Shown in pieces: positions 36,957 through 45,412 of a DNA stretch of 64,000 bases. The translations under genes were made by a program, and so were the position numbers. The stretch's first letter is position 1. Each line of letters opens with the position of its first letter. A model generated the notes under the pieces. It was not told the DNA's origin and ran no database searches. It saw only the letters and a list, made by a program, of their open reading frames with translations. Source of the stretch: Clostridium sp. OS1-26 (GTDB taxonomy: Bacteria > Bacillota > Clostridia > Clostridiales > Clostridiaceae); the NCBI RefSeq assembly GCF_030915445.1, contig NZ_CP133264.1, positions 3,443,208-3,507,207 of the forward strand. Direction: 5' to 3'.

Positions 36957-37015
36957 TAGCAAAGGTTATTAAGTTTGACCCTTTTCCAAGCTGGGAGAAG
37001 GGTTTTGTGTATTTT
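36957..37015 (+). promoter_or_regulatory. Short terminator-embedded leader of thiX, candidate HMP-PP (thiS-motif) riboswitch
   Basis: The predicted leader is only about 60 nt. A terminator stem, ACCCTTTTCC (36978-36987) with GGGAGAAGGGT (36993-37003), is followed by TTTGTGTATTTTT. AAAGG at 36961-36965 can pair with CCTTT inside the left arm (36980-36984), giving a competing fold. The small size, the aptamer-inside-terminator design and the position before a thiamin-pyrimidine permease gene fit the HMP-PP riboswitch class. I cannot verify the consensus nucleotides from memory. A plain attenuator is the alternative. Confidence 0.5.
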
Positions 37016-37104
37016 TAGACAGGCAACTGATAATACTTTAGGTATTGTTATTAAAGCAATGTTTTTGTAAAAATATATATCTAATTGTTTAGGATGTGTA
37101 ATTA

Positions 37105-37878
37105 GTGAAAAATTATAGTAAGTCAATTAATGGAACTATATCCGTTGTTTTTCAGTTAATATTAATTTTTTTATGGCAATTAGTTGTGGATAAAGGAGGA
37201 ATACCTAAATATATTCTTCCATCCCCTAAGGACATAATAAATACTCTTTTTAGAATTATGCCAGATTTAAAGCCTCACATTTATGCTACCTTATATGAAG
37301 CTCTTTTAGGTTTTTTGCTTTCAGTAATTTTTGCAATAATATTATCTATAATTATGGACAGTGTAAAAATAGTAAAGAGCTGTATTTATCCTATACTTGT
37401 AATTTCTCAGACAATACCAACAATAGCTTTAGCGCCAATATTTATAATATGGTTTGGTTTTGGAATGCTTCCAAAGGTTATTGTTGTTGTAATGGTGTGT
37501 TTTTTTCCAATTGTCATAAGTTTAATTGATGGATTAGAAGCGGCTGATAACGATATGTTGAGCCTCATGGATATAATGGGAGCTTCTAGGATACAGAAAT
37601 TCATTTTTGTTAAGTTTCCAGGTTCTTTAGGTTCTTTTTTCTCAGGACTTAGAATAGCGGCAACATACAGCATAATGGGGGCGGTAATTGGTGAGTGGCT
37701 TGGAGGAGACAAAGGGCTTGGTATATTTATGGTAAGAGCTAAAAATGCTTATGCTCTTGATAAAATATTTGCAGCTATAATTATAATAATAATATTAAGC
37801 ATGGCTTTATTTGGATTCATGTATATGCTTCAATATATTTTTATGCCATGGCAAAGAAAAGTTAAAGAAAGAGGATAG
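37105..37878 (+). CDS. thiX: ABC transporter permease, thiamin pyrimidine-precursor type (ThiX)
   Basis: The 257-residue permease has about six helices and the binding-protein-dependent permease loop (DIMGASRIQKFIFVKFPGSL, EAA motif). It matches the SsuC/TauC/ThiX group (LPSPKDIINTLFR, AVIGEWLGGDKGLG). The binding protein (thiY) and ATPase (thiZ) lie about 0.9 and 1.9 kb downstream on the same strand with a TPP riboswitch, so this is most likely the HMP-precursor (formylaminopyrimidine) importer and not a sulfonate system. GTG 37105 is the start. It has its own promoter and leader and is cut off from thiYZ by a terminator and an oppositely oriented gene. Confidence 0.85.
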   Translation: MKNYSKSINGTISVVFQLILIFLWQLVVDKGGIPKYILPSPKDIINTLFRIMPDLKPHIYATLYEALLGFLLSVIFAIILSIIMDSVKIVKSCIYPILVISQTIPTIALAPIFIIWFGFGMLPKVIVVVMVCFFPIVISLIDGLEAADNDMLSLMDIMGASRIQKFIFVKFPGSLGSFFSGLRIAATYSIMGAVIGEWLGGDKGLGIFMVRAKNAYALDKIFAAIIIIIILSMALFGFMYMLQYIFMPWQRKVKERG

Positions 37879-37879
37879 T

Positions 37880-37955
37880 AACACCGCTGTAATTATAAGT
37901 TTAAGAACAGAAAAGTCAGTTTTCTAGTTCAAGTACTTATAACTATGGCAGTGTT
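37880..37955. terminator. Long imperfect palindrome, bidirectional terminator
   Basis: The 21-base arms (37880-37900 and 37935-37955) match at 17 positions and enclose a second stem (GAACAGAAAA with TTTTCTAGTTC). It lies exactly between convergent thiX and the 79-residue gene and overlaps the latter's stop. Confidence 0.65.
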
Positions 37956-38193
37956 ATTTCTTGTTTATTATACTTTTTTCTATATTTTTAAGAATAATCT
38001 TTTCAGAGTTTCTTGATATTTGATCCGGTGTTTGTTCTAGGTTTAAATAATTGATTATGCTGGTATAAATATTTGTTAATCGATTCAATTTATAAGTAGA
38101 GCTATATGCTGCATTTGCTGTAAAGTATGTATAAAATAATATAGCTGAAATACCAAAAGTAATGACAAATTTTCGTTTGTTAAATATTGCCAT
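37954..38193 (-). CDS. Small membrane-anchored hypothetical protein (79 aa)
   Basis: I do not recognise it. One hydrophobic helix (VITFGISAILFYTYFTANAA, about 10-29) follows a basic N-terminus, so the C-terminal part is probably outside; it could equally be a secreted small protein cut after ANA. The ribosome binding site AAAGGTG is good. It is wedged on the opposite strand between thiX and the TPP-controlled thiYZ, which may be chance. Confidence 0.5.
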   Translation of the reverse strand: MAIFNKRKFVITFGISAILFYTYFTANAAYSSTYKLNRLTNIYTSIINYLNLEQTPDQISRNSEKIILKNIEKSIINKK

Positions 38194-38515
38194 AAAACAC
38201 GCACCTTTCTTTGATAATTATAAAAGATAAATCATTTTACAATTCTAATATATAGTTATCTTACATTAGGTGAAAAAATATACTAAAAAAGAGCAAAGAG
38301 AGCTCAATAAACTTCCAACAAATGTATCAAATAGATAGTGTGCTCTAAGTAAATCTTATATATGGATAGAATAAATAACTACAATTTAATTTTACATGTA
38401 TACTTTTAAGTAAGATTTAAGTCAACGTTAAATTAGTATTAAAGGTTTTTATATATAAATATAAAAATCATACTTAAAGAACTTACAAATCTAAAGTTGT
38501 TATTATGTAGACGGT

Positions 38516-38545
38516 TTGACATATTTATGCACGAAGTGATATACT
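38516..38545 (+). promoter_or_regulatory. Promoter of the TPP riboswitch-thiYZ transcript
   Basis: TTGACA (38516-38521), 18 bases, TATACT (38540-38545). The region 38194-38515 between it and the 79-residue gene holds no ORF I can support. Confidence 0.75.
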
Positions 38546-38572
38546 TTATATGCTAGATATTTCAATAAAATA

Positions 38573-38663
38573 AATTAGGGGAGGCAATACTATTGTCTGA
38601 GAGGAAGTTTTAAGCTTCGACCCTTATAACCTGAATTGGGTAATGCCAACGTAGGGAAAATAG
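38573..38663 (+). promoter_or_regulatory. TPP (thiamin pyrophosphate) riboswitch
   Basis: The THI element is clear: CTGAGAGG (38597-38604), then ACCC...AACCTGAATTGGGTAATGCC and CAACGTAGGGAAAA. The 3' end GGGAAAATAG (38654-38663) can also pair with CTATTTTAGCCC (38682-38693). This would form an antiterminator that competes with the terminator at 38691, giving a standard OFF switch. Confidence 0.95.
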
Positions 38664-38690
38664 TTTAATTTTAATTTGTTGCTATTTTAG

Positions 38691-38722
38691 CCCTTTTCGC
38701 ATTCATGAAAAGGGTTTTTTAT
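38691..38722 (+). terminator. Terminator of the TPP riboswitch
   Basis: CCCTTTTC (38691-38698) with GAAAAGGG (38707-38714), then TTTTTTATT. The left arm overlaps the antiterminator strand. Confidence 0.9.
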
Positions 38723-38766
38723 TATTTCGAAGGGAGGTTGCCGGGTATTTACCGGGCAGTGTATTT

Positions 38767-39789
38767 ATGAAAGGAAAAAAACTTTTAACCATTTTAACTT
38801 CAGTTATAGTAGCAACTGCTATTTTTGCAGGATGCGGATCAACAAATAAGGCGCCTCAAAGTAATACAACAGAAAAGAAAGAATTAACAAAGGTTAAGGT
38901 GATACTAGATTGGACACCTAATACTAATCACACGGGCTTATATGTAGCTAAGGATAAAGGTTACTATAAAGAAGAAGGTTTAGATGTGGAAATAATTCAA
39001 CCTTCAGAAGGAGCAGTAGGAAACCTAATAGCTGCTGGCAAAGGTGATTTTGGTGTAAGTTACCAGGAAGATTTAACCTATGCTAGAACTTCAGAAAATC
39101 CACTTCCTATTAAGGCTATAGCTGCTATAATTCAACATAATACTTCAGGCTTTGCAGCTCCAAAGAGCAAAAACATAAAAACTGTAAAAGATTTTGAAGG
39201 AAAGACTTACGGAGGATGGGGCTCACCTTCTGAGAAAGCTGTATTACAGGCAATAATGCAAAAGGAAGGTGCTGATTTTAATAAACTTAAGATAGTTGAC
39301 ATGGGAAGTCAAGATTTCTTTTCAGCAACTAAAAGTAATATAGATTTTGCATGGATATATGAAGGTTGGACTGGTATAGAAGCAAAACTTAAAAACATAC
39401 CTTTAGATTACATAGAGGTAAGAAAATTAAATCCTGATTTAGACTACTATACGCCTATACTTATAGCAAATGAAAGTACTTTAAAGAATAAACCAGAATT
39501 AGTTAAGAAGTTTATGAAAGCAACTACTAAGGGATATGAATTTGCTATGGATAAACCAGAAGAAGCTGCGGATATTTTGGTTAAAAATGCTCCAGAGATA
39601 GATAAAAACCTTGCTGTAGAAAGTCAAAAATATCTTAAAAATAAATACAAGGAAGATGCTCCAAGATGGGGAGAAATGAAGGCATCTGTTTGGAACAACT
39701 ACACAAAATTCCTTCTTGATAAGAAACTTATAACTAAAGATATGAAGGCAGAGGATGCATTTACAAATGAGTTCCTTCCATCTAAGTAA
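38767..39789 (+). CDS. thiY: Thiamin pyrimidine-precursor binding lipoprotein (ThiY, NMT1/THI5-like)
   Basis: The 340-residue lipoprotein has a signal sequence ending in the lipobox FAGC (about 19-22). The NMT1/THI5-like binding fold follows: [44 protein letters not shown]-type ligand loop as IYEGWTG, and a long helical C-terminus. It captures formylaminopyrimidine or HMP outside the membrane for the ThiX/ThiZ importer. A good SD (AGGGAGG, 38731-38737) lies too far upstream of ATG 38767. Right after it a ten-codon ORF (TTG 38738) ends in TGA overlapping the thiY ATG (ATGA), so coupled translation is possible. Confidence 0.9.
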   Translation: MKGKKLLTILTSVIVATAIFAGCGSTNKAPQSNTTEKKELTKVKVILDWTPNTNHTGLYVAKDKGYYKEEGLDVEIIQPSEGAVGNLIAAGKGDFGVSYQEDLTYARTSENPLPIKAIAAIIQHNTSGFAAPKSKNIKTVKDFEGKTYGGWGSPSEKAVLQAIMQKEGADFNKLKIVDMGSQDFFSATKSNIDFAWIYEGWTGIEAKLKNIPLDYIEVRKLNPDLDYYTPILIANESTLKNKPELVKKFMKATTKGYEFAMDKPEEAADILVKNAPEIDKNLAVESQKYLKNKYKEDAPRWGEMKASVWNNYTKFLLDKKLITKDMKAEDAFTNEFLPSK

Positions 39790-39810
39790 TTTCAAAGGAG
39801 ATAGGCTGTT

Positions 39811-40539
39811 TTGAATAGTAGGAAAGATGATAAAAAGCTTGTATTAAAAAATGTATCAAGATCTTTTGATACAGATAAAATACTTAATAATATAAGCTTA
39901 GAGGTAAGAGAAGGTGAATTTGTAAGTCTTCTCGGACCAAGTGGAAGTGGCAAGAGCACAATATTAAATATAATATCAGGAGTACTGAAGCCAGATAAAG
40001 GAGAAGTAAAGGTTGAAGGAGAAATTAGCTATATGCACCAGAAGGATTTGCTTCTTCCTTGGAAAAAAGTAATAGATAATGTAGCCTTGCCTCTTTATAT
40101 AAAGGGAAAAAGTAAAGCTGAAGGAAGAAAACAGGTTATAGATTACTTTGAGCCCTATGGATTAAAAGGGTATGAGTTTAAATATCCTTTCCAATTATCT
40201 GGAGGAATGAAACAAAGGGCAGCATTTTTAAGAACTTATATGACTTCTAATAACATAATGCTTTTAGATGAGCCTTTTGGTGCATTAGATGCTATAACAA
40301 GAGGGAAAATGCAAAATTGGCTTTTGAATGTAATAAAGGACTTAAGAAGTACTATACTATTTATAACTCACGATATAGAAGAAGCTATATATCTTTCAAA
40401 TAGAATTTATATATTATCTGATAAACCTGCCTGTATAAAAGGTGAGATAGAAGTAGATCTGCCTAAAAATAGAACTAAAGATATGATAACTTCAGAAAAA
40501 TTTGTAGCAATAAAAAAACAGGTGCTAGATCTTATGTAG
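39811..40539 (+). CDS. thiZ: ABC transporter ATPase for thiamin precursor (ThiZ)
   Basis: The 242-residue nucleotide-binding subunit has Walker A GPSGSGKST, Q-loop YMHQKDLLLPW, signature LSGGMKQR, Walker B IMLLDEPFGALD and the H-loop in LFITHDIEEA. It is of the SsuB/TauB/ThiZ group. TTG 39811 follows AAGGAG. It lies 21 bp after thiY and ends the TPP-controlled unit before the terminator at 40601. It powers import with ThiX, which is encoded separately upstream. Confidence 0.9.
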   Translation: MNSRKDDKKLVLKNVSRSFDTDKILNNISLEVREGEFVSLLGPSGSGKSTILNIISGVLKPDKGEVKVEGEISYMHQKDLLLPWKKVIDNVALPLYIKGKSKAEGRKQVIDYFEPYGLKGYEFKYPFQLSGGMKQRAAFLRTYMTSNNIMLLDEPFGALDAITRGKMQNWLLNVIKDLRSTILFITHDIEEAIYLSNRIYILSDKPACIKGEIEVDLPKNRTKDMITSEKFVAIKKQVLDLM

Positions 40540-40600
40540 TAAGTCGCTATGCCTTGTCATGCTATGCATTCGAATATCAAAAGTTAAATGCGTGATATAG

Positions 40601-40637
40601 AGAAAGTGAGAGAATAAATCTCACTTTCTTTTTATTT
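40601..40637 (+). terminator. Terminator of the thiYZ unit
   Basis: Perfect 11-bp stem AGAAAGTGAGA / TCTCACTTTCT (40601-40611 and 40619-40629), then TTTTTATTT. The 200 bp after it, up to 40844, hold only AT-rich promoter-like sequence. Confidence 0.88.
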
Positions 40638-40844
40638 GTGAAGAACTCGTTGAATTTGAAAATTTATATAATATTAACATTTCAGGTGATATTGATATAT
40701 TGCAAGTATTTATTCATTTTTTATAGATTAATTTAAGTATTAAAGATACTTGCTATTAAGTCAAAATAGTACTATAATCAATAACGTTGCCTTTAAGGGT
40801 AATTTAAGTAAATTTTTATACATAAGAGAAAGAAGTGTGAAAAA

Positions 40845-42503
40845 GTGTTAGTTCCAAAATTATTTACTTGCATCAAAGATTATACTAAAGAACAATTCGC
40901 AAAGGATTTTATTGCTGGAATTATTGTAGCAGTAATAGCACTCCCTTTGTCTATAGCTCTTGCAATAGCATCAGGAGTATCTCCTGAAAAAGGGCTATAT
41001 ACTGCAATTATAGGAGGATTTATAGTATCCTTTCTTGGAGGAAGCAGAGTTCAAATCGGTGGACCTACAGGTGCCTTCATAATAATAGTTTACGGAATAA
41101 TAGAGAAGTACGGCATAACAGGACTAACTGTTGCTACAATAATGGCAGGAGCAGTTTTAATCATTATGGGATTATGCAGATTTGGTAAGGCGCTAAAGTT
41201 TATTCCGTATCCTATAACTACAGGATTTACATGTGGTATTGCAATATCTATATTTTCAACTCAAATAAAGGATTTCCTTGGATTAAAAATAACATCTGTG
41301 CCATCGGAATTTATAGCAAAATGGGAATCATATATAAATCACTTAAATACAGTGAACTATGAAGCTTTATTTATAGGTGCTTTAGCCCTTATAATAATAG
41401 TTTTATGGCCTAAAATAAATAAAAAAATTCCAGGAACACTAATTGCTCTAATTATAACTACTATAATAACTATAGCTTTTAAATTAAATGTAGAAACTAT
41501 AGGAAGTCGTTTTGGGGATATACCAGCTGTGCTTCCTAAAATAGCTGTGCACGATATTAATATGAATATGATAAAAGAATTAATACCGCCATCTATGACA
41601 ATTGCAGTTTTAGCAGCAATTGAGTCTCTTTTATCTGCAGTAGTAGCGGATGGAATGATTGGTGGTAATCACCGCTCAAATATGGAATTAGTTGCACAGG
41701 GTTTTGCTAATGTTTTTTCAGGACTTTTTGGGGGAATACCGGTTACTGGTGCTATAGCAAGAACTGCAGCTAATATAAAAAATGGAGGAAGAACCCCGAT
41801 AACAGGAATTGTACATGCAGTATCACTGCTGCTTATTATGATGCTATTTATGCCTTATGTTAAACTTCTTCCTATGACTTCTTTGGCTGCTATATTGATT
41901 GTGGTATCTTATAATATGGGAGATTGGAAAGTATTTAAAAATCTTAGCAAAGCACCTAAAAGTGATGCTATAATATTTTTAACAACATTTTTACTTACAA
42001 TATTATTAGATTTAGTGGTAGCTATAGGAATTGGTGTGGTATTGGCTTCTTTCCTTTTCATGAAGAGAATGGCAGATTACGGAGAAGTAAAGTGTTTGTC
42101 AGATAAAGATAAGGACTGTTCAAGGCTAATGAATACAACAGCTTTTCCGGATAAAATATCCTTTTATGAAATCCAGGGACCTTTCTTCTTTGCAGCAGCA
42201 GACAAATTTGTCAAGGTTGCTAAAAACATAGAAGAAAATCATGAGGTGCTAATAATAAAAATGAGCAAGGTACCAACTATGGATGCAACAGGATATCATG
42301 AATTTGAAACTTTGTATGATATATGCCAAAATCAGCAAAAGGATCTTGTTATATTAGAAGCTAAAGAGCAGCCATTTCATGTGCTTCAGAGGTATGGTTT
42401 TGTAGATAAATTGGGAAGAGAAAACTTCTGTAATAATATTGAAGAGGCTATTGAGAGAACAAATTATTTACTAGATTGTAAATCTAGAAGCAATGTTGCA
42501 TAA
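40845..42503 (+). CDS. SulP family anion transporter with STAS domain
   Basis: The 552-residue membrane protein has the SulP pattern: FIAGIIVAVIALPLSIALAI, GLYTAIIGGFIVSFLGGSR and VQIGGPTGAFIIIV, followed by about ten further hydrophobic segments. GIPVTGAIARTAANIKNGGR is the conserved substrate-binding turn. A cytoplasmic STAS domain follows (about 430-540; SKVPTMDATGYHEFETL is the phosphate-site loop). Family substrates include sulfate, bicarbonate and dicarboxylates, and the sequence alone does not choose. GTG 40845 is the start. It is monocistronic, with no sulfur or carbonic-anhydrase neighbour. Confidence 0.9.
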   Translation: MLVPKLFTCIKDYTKEQFAKDFIAGIIVAVIALPLSIALAIASGVSPEKGLYTAIIGGFIVSFLGGSRVQIGGPTGAFIIIVYGIIEKYGITGLTVATIMAGAVLIIMGLCRFGKALKFIPYPITTGFTCGIAISIFSTQIKDFLGLKITSVPSEFIAKWESYINHLNTVNYEALFIGALALIIIVLWPKINKKIPGTLIALIITTIITIAFKLNVETIGSRFGDIPAVLPKIAVHDINMNMIKELIPPSMTIAVLAAIESLLSAVVADGMIGGNHRSNMELVAQGFANVFSGLFGGIPVTGAIARTAANIKNGGRTPITGIVHAVSLLLIMMLFMPYVKLLPMTSLAAILIVVSYNMGDWKVFKNLSKAPKSDAIIFLTTFLLTILLDLVVAIGIGVVLASFLFMKRMADYGEVKCLSDKDKDCSRLMNTTAFPDKISFYEIQGPFFFAAADKFVKVAKNIEENHEVLIIKMSKVPTMDATGYHEFETLYDICQNQQKDLVILEAKEQPFHVLQRYGFVDKLGRENFCNNIEEAIERTNYLLDCKSRSNVA

Positions 42504-42552
42504 ACTAAATGAAAAAAGTATATACTTTTAGATTAACATATATTATTTATAC

Positions 42553-42586
42553 AAGGAAGGTATAATTTTTATACTTTCCTTTTTGT
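42553..42586 (+). terminator. Terminator of the SulP gene
   Basis: AAGGAAGGTATA (42553-42564) pairs with TATACTTTCCTT (42570-42581, one G-T pair), then TTTTG. Confidence 0.82.
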
Positions 42587-42673
42587 ATGAATTTAAGTAA
42601 ACGTATTCATTAAATATCACTAATAGTATTGTTTGTGATATTTAATATAAAATTATTGTTAATTATTTAACTT

Positions 42674-42769
42674 ATAAATATGAAAAATAATGAAAAAATA
42701 AACGCATAAATATGAAAAACAATGAAAATATACATGTATAAATATGAAAAATGGTGAAAATTTAGTAAT
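42674..42769 (+). repeat. Three tandem 32-bp repeats with phased TGAAAA boxes upstream of the YfcC gene
   Basis: Units start at 42674, 42706 and 42738, each opening with ATAAATATGAAAAA and carrying two TGAAAA boxes ten bases apart. The period of 32 bp is close to three helical turns. The array ends 15 bp before the -35 element at 42784, itself TTGAAA. This is the layout of phased activator sites or intrinsic bending DNA. Confidence 0.75.
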
Positions 42770-42783
42770 TTTTTCAAAAATGG

Positions 42784-42812
42784 TTGAAAAATGTAAGATA
42801 AATTTGTATAAT
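42784..42812 (+). promoter_or_regulatory. Promoter of the YfcC transporter gene
   Basis: TTGAAA (42784-42789), 17 bases, TATAAT (42807-42812), 33 bp upstream of the GTG start. Confidence 0.7.
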
Positions 42813-42844
42813 TTAATACAATGACTACTAAGGAGTGATAAAAA

Positions 42845-44356
42845 GTGAACAAAAAGAAAAGAAGTTTTCCAACTGCGTTTACTGTGTTATTTATAGTTTT
42901 AATTTTTGCAGCTGCTCTTACTTATATAGTTCCAGCAGGTTCCTATGCGAAATTAAAGTATGAATCTGATAAAAAGGTTTTCACAGTAACCAAGCCAGAC
43001 GGATCTGTAGAAGAGGCAAAACCTACACAAGAAACACTTAATAAGCTTGGGGTCAAGGTTGATATACAAAGATTCGTTGATGGAAGTATTAGTAAACCGG
43101 TAGCAATTCCAGGTACATATGAGAAAGTAAAACAAAATCCTCAAGGTCCTCTTGATGTGATACAAGCTCCAGTAAAAGGTATACAGGAGACTATTGATAT
43201 TATTGCGTTCTTACTTATAATTGGAGGATGTATTGGGGTACTAAATAATAGTGGTGCTTTTGATGCTGGTATTGATAGTCTTTCACGTGCTACTAAAGGA
43301 AAAGAATTTTTATTAATTGTTATTATTACAGTGCTAATTTCATTAGGTGGAACGACTTTCGGATTAGCAGAGGAAACAATTGCTTTGTATCCAATACTTG
43401 TTCCCGTATTCATGGCAGCTGGATATGATGCACTTGTCTGTATAGCTGCACTTTATATGGGATCATCAATTGGTACAATGTTTTCAACGGTAAACCCATT
43501 CTCCTCAGTAATTGCTTCTAATGCTGCTGGAACAACATTTACTGCAGGATTAGGCATGAGGACAGCGGGTTTAATCATTGCGACAATATTTACTATTATT
43601 TATATAGTTAAGTATGGTAAAAAAATCAAGAAAGATCCAACTAAATCATTTATATATGATCAAAAAGAAGAAATTGAAGAAAAGTTTCTAAAGAGCCATA
43701 AGCAGAAGGTTATTCCAGAGTTTACTTTCAGACGTAAATTAATGCTTTTAGTATTTGGATCGGCCTTTGCTGTAATGATTTGGGGAGTTTCTACTAAAGA
43801 ATGGTGGTTTACTGAAATGACTACATTATTTCTTGTTGTAGGAATAGCATTAGGTGTCATTTCAGGAATGGGTGAAAAAGAGTTTGTTAATAAGTTTGTT
43901 GCTGGTGCTGCTGATTTAATTAGTGTTGCATTGGTTGTTGGAGTAGCAAGAGCTATTAATTTAGTTATGGAAAATGGGCTAATATCTGATTCCATACTGC
44001 ATTTTTCATCAAATGCAGTTCAAGGAATGAATCCATATATATTCATACTTGTAATGCTTTTATTATTTATAATTCTTGGCTTCTTTATTCCATCATCATC
44101 AGGGCTTGCAGTACTATCAATGCCAATTATGGCTCCATTAGCAGATGCTGTTGGATTACCAAGAGATGTAATAGTAAGCGCATATCAATATGGACAAGGC
44201 TTAATAGCATTTATAACTCCAACAGGACTTATACTAGCTACCTTAGCACTTGTTGATGTAACTTATGACAAATGGTTAAAATTCATTATGCCATTAATGG
44301 GATATACTGCAGCATTTGCGGGGATAATGCTATTAATTCAAGTAGCATTTAAATAA
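42845..44356 (+). CDS. YfcC family (anaerobic C4-dicarboxylate/arginine-ornithine-like) membrane transporter
   Basis: The 503-residue protein has about twelve helices and matches the YfcC/DcuC-related family: FPTAFTVLFIVLIFAAALTY with IVPAGSY at the N-terminus, PLDVIQAPVKGIQ, GGTTFGLAEETIALYPILVP, and PSSSGLAVLSMPIMAPLAD near the end. Members move carboxylates, amino acids or peptides; the substrate is unassigned. GTG 42845 lies after AAGGAGTGATAAAAA. The upstream 32-bp repeats suggest dedicated regulation. It is a single gene, ended by a hairpin at 44366. Confidence 0.85.
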   Translation: MNKKKRSFPTAFTVLFIVLIFAAALTYIVPAGSYAKLKYESDKKVFTVTKPDGSVEEAKPTQETLNKLGVKVDIQRFVDGSISKPVAIPGTYEKVKQNPQGPLDVIQAPVKGIQETIDIIAFLLIIGGCIGVLNNSGAFDAGIDSLSRATKGKEFLLIVIITVLISLGGTTFGLAEETIALYPILVPVFMAAGYDALVCIAALYMGSSIGTMFSTVNPFSSVIASNAAGTTFTAGLGMRTAGLIIATIFTIIYIVKYGKKIKKDPTKSFIYDQKEEIEEKFLKSHKQKVIPEFTFRRKLMLLVFGSAFAVMIWGVSTKEWWFTEMTTLFLVVGIALGVISGMGEKEFVNKFVAGAADLISVALVVGVARAINLVMENGLISDSILHFSSNAVQGMNPYIFILVMLLLFIILGFFIPSSSGLAVLSMPIMAPLADAVGLPRDVIVSAYQYGQGLIAFITPTGLILATLALVDVTYDKWLKFIMPLMGYTAAFAGIMLLIQVAFK

Positions 44357-44365
44357 GAATTTAGA

Positions 44366-44415
44366 GGGCTGTATCAGAATGATTTAAAAAATTATTTTGA
44401 TGCAGCTTCTTATTT
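44366..44415 (+). terminator. Terminator of the YfcC gene
   Basis: An imperfect long stem, GGCTGTATCAGAATGATTT against AATTATTTTGATGCAGC, followed by TTCTTATTTATT. Confidence 0.7.
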
Positions 44416-44502
44416 ATTATAAGAATAATACTATATTTGGTAAGTCCTTGGTATAATATAATGGAAGTCTGTATTTTATTATATTGAAGGAGGAAACGTT
44501 TA

Positions 44503-45330
44503 GTGGATATAAGAGAAGCAGCAATAAAAAGGAAATCAATGCGAACTTATAAAGAAGAGCCAATTTCGCAAGAACTGAGACAAAAGCTAATAAATTATAT
44601 AGAGAATGTAAAAGCACCGTTCAATACTAAAGTAAGATTAAAAATAATTGATATGGACAATACAAGTCCAGATGTGAAACTAGGAACTTATGGAGTTATT
44701 AAAGGAGCAAAAACTTTTATATTCTCAGCAGTAGAGAAGGGAAACAGATATGAAGAAAATCTAGGATATGTTTTTGAAAAAATAATATTATATGCAACAA
44801 CATTAGGTTTAGGAACTTGCTGGCTTGGAGGAACCTTTAAAAGAGGAGAATTTGGAAAGGCAATGGAACTAAAAGAAAAAGAATTTATTCCTGTAATAAC
44901 TCCTATAGGGTATGCTAAAGAAAATAGAAGCTTACTGGACTCTTTAATGGTAGTTGTTGCTGGTTCTAAAAATAGAAAAGATTGGAATGAACTGTTTTTC
45001 GATAAAAGTTTTGATAAAGTTGCTAAAAGAGAGGACATTGGAAAATTTGAAGAGGCCTTTGAGATGGTTAGAATAGCGCCTTCAGCCTCAAACAAGCAGC
45101 CTTGGAGAATAGTTAAGAACGGAAATAGCTTTCATTTCTTCATAGCTAGAAATAATGGATATGGAAAGGCATTAAATTTTGATATACAAAGATTAGACAT
45201 AGGCATAGCAATGTGTCACTTTGAATCTACATTAAATGAACTTGGGTTTTTAGGAAAATGGAATGATGACAATCCAAATTTGACTACTGCTGAGAATACA
45301 GAATATATAATCACTTACACTGTTAGTTAA
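44503..45330 (+). CDS. Nitroreductase-family flavoprotein (TM1586-like)
   Basis: The 275-residue protein has the putative TM-nitroreductase layout: IREAAIKRKSMRTYKEEPIS at the N-terminus (FMN phosphate contact via RKSMR), LGLGTCWLGGTF in the middle, and a second half opening with VRIAPSASNKQPWRIV. It is probably an FMN-dependent reductase of nitro, quinone or similar acceptors; the physiological substrate is unknown. GTG 44503 follows AGGAGGAAACG. It is a single gene, 80 bp upstream of the MFS gene, and could be co-transcribed with it. Confidence 0.85.
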   Translation: MDIREAAIKRKSMRTYKEEPISQELRQKLINYIENVKAPFNTKVRLKIIDMDNTSPDVKLGTYGVIKGAKTFIFSAVEKGNRYEENLGYVFEKIILYATTLGLGTCWLGGTFKRGEFGKAMELKEKEFIPVITPIGYAKENRSLLDSLMVVVAGSKNRKDWNELFFDKSFDKVAKREDIGKFEEAFEMVRIAPSASNKQPWRIVKNGNSFHFFIARNNGYGKALNFDIQRLDIGIAMCHFESTLNELGFLGKWNDDNPNLTTAENTEYIITYTVS

Positions 45331-45412
45331 ATAAAAATAAATTTTATATATTTTTATAGGATTACTTAACTTTCGATTTCTAAGTCCTATATTAAAAAAT
45401 TTGGGGGAATAA

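Noticed and set aside
36957..37015. thiX leader as a TPP or preQ1 riboswitch
   Set aside because: It lacks the CTGAGA and GGGTAATGCC blocks of the TPP element and the preQ1 core; it is also too short for TPP.
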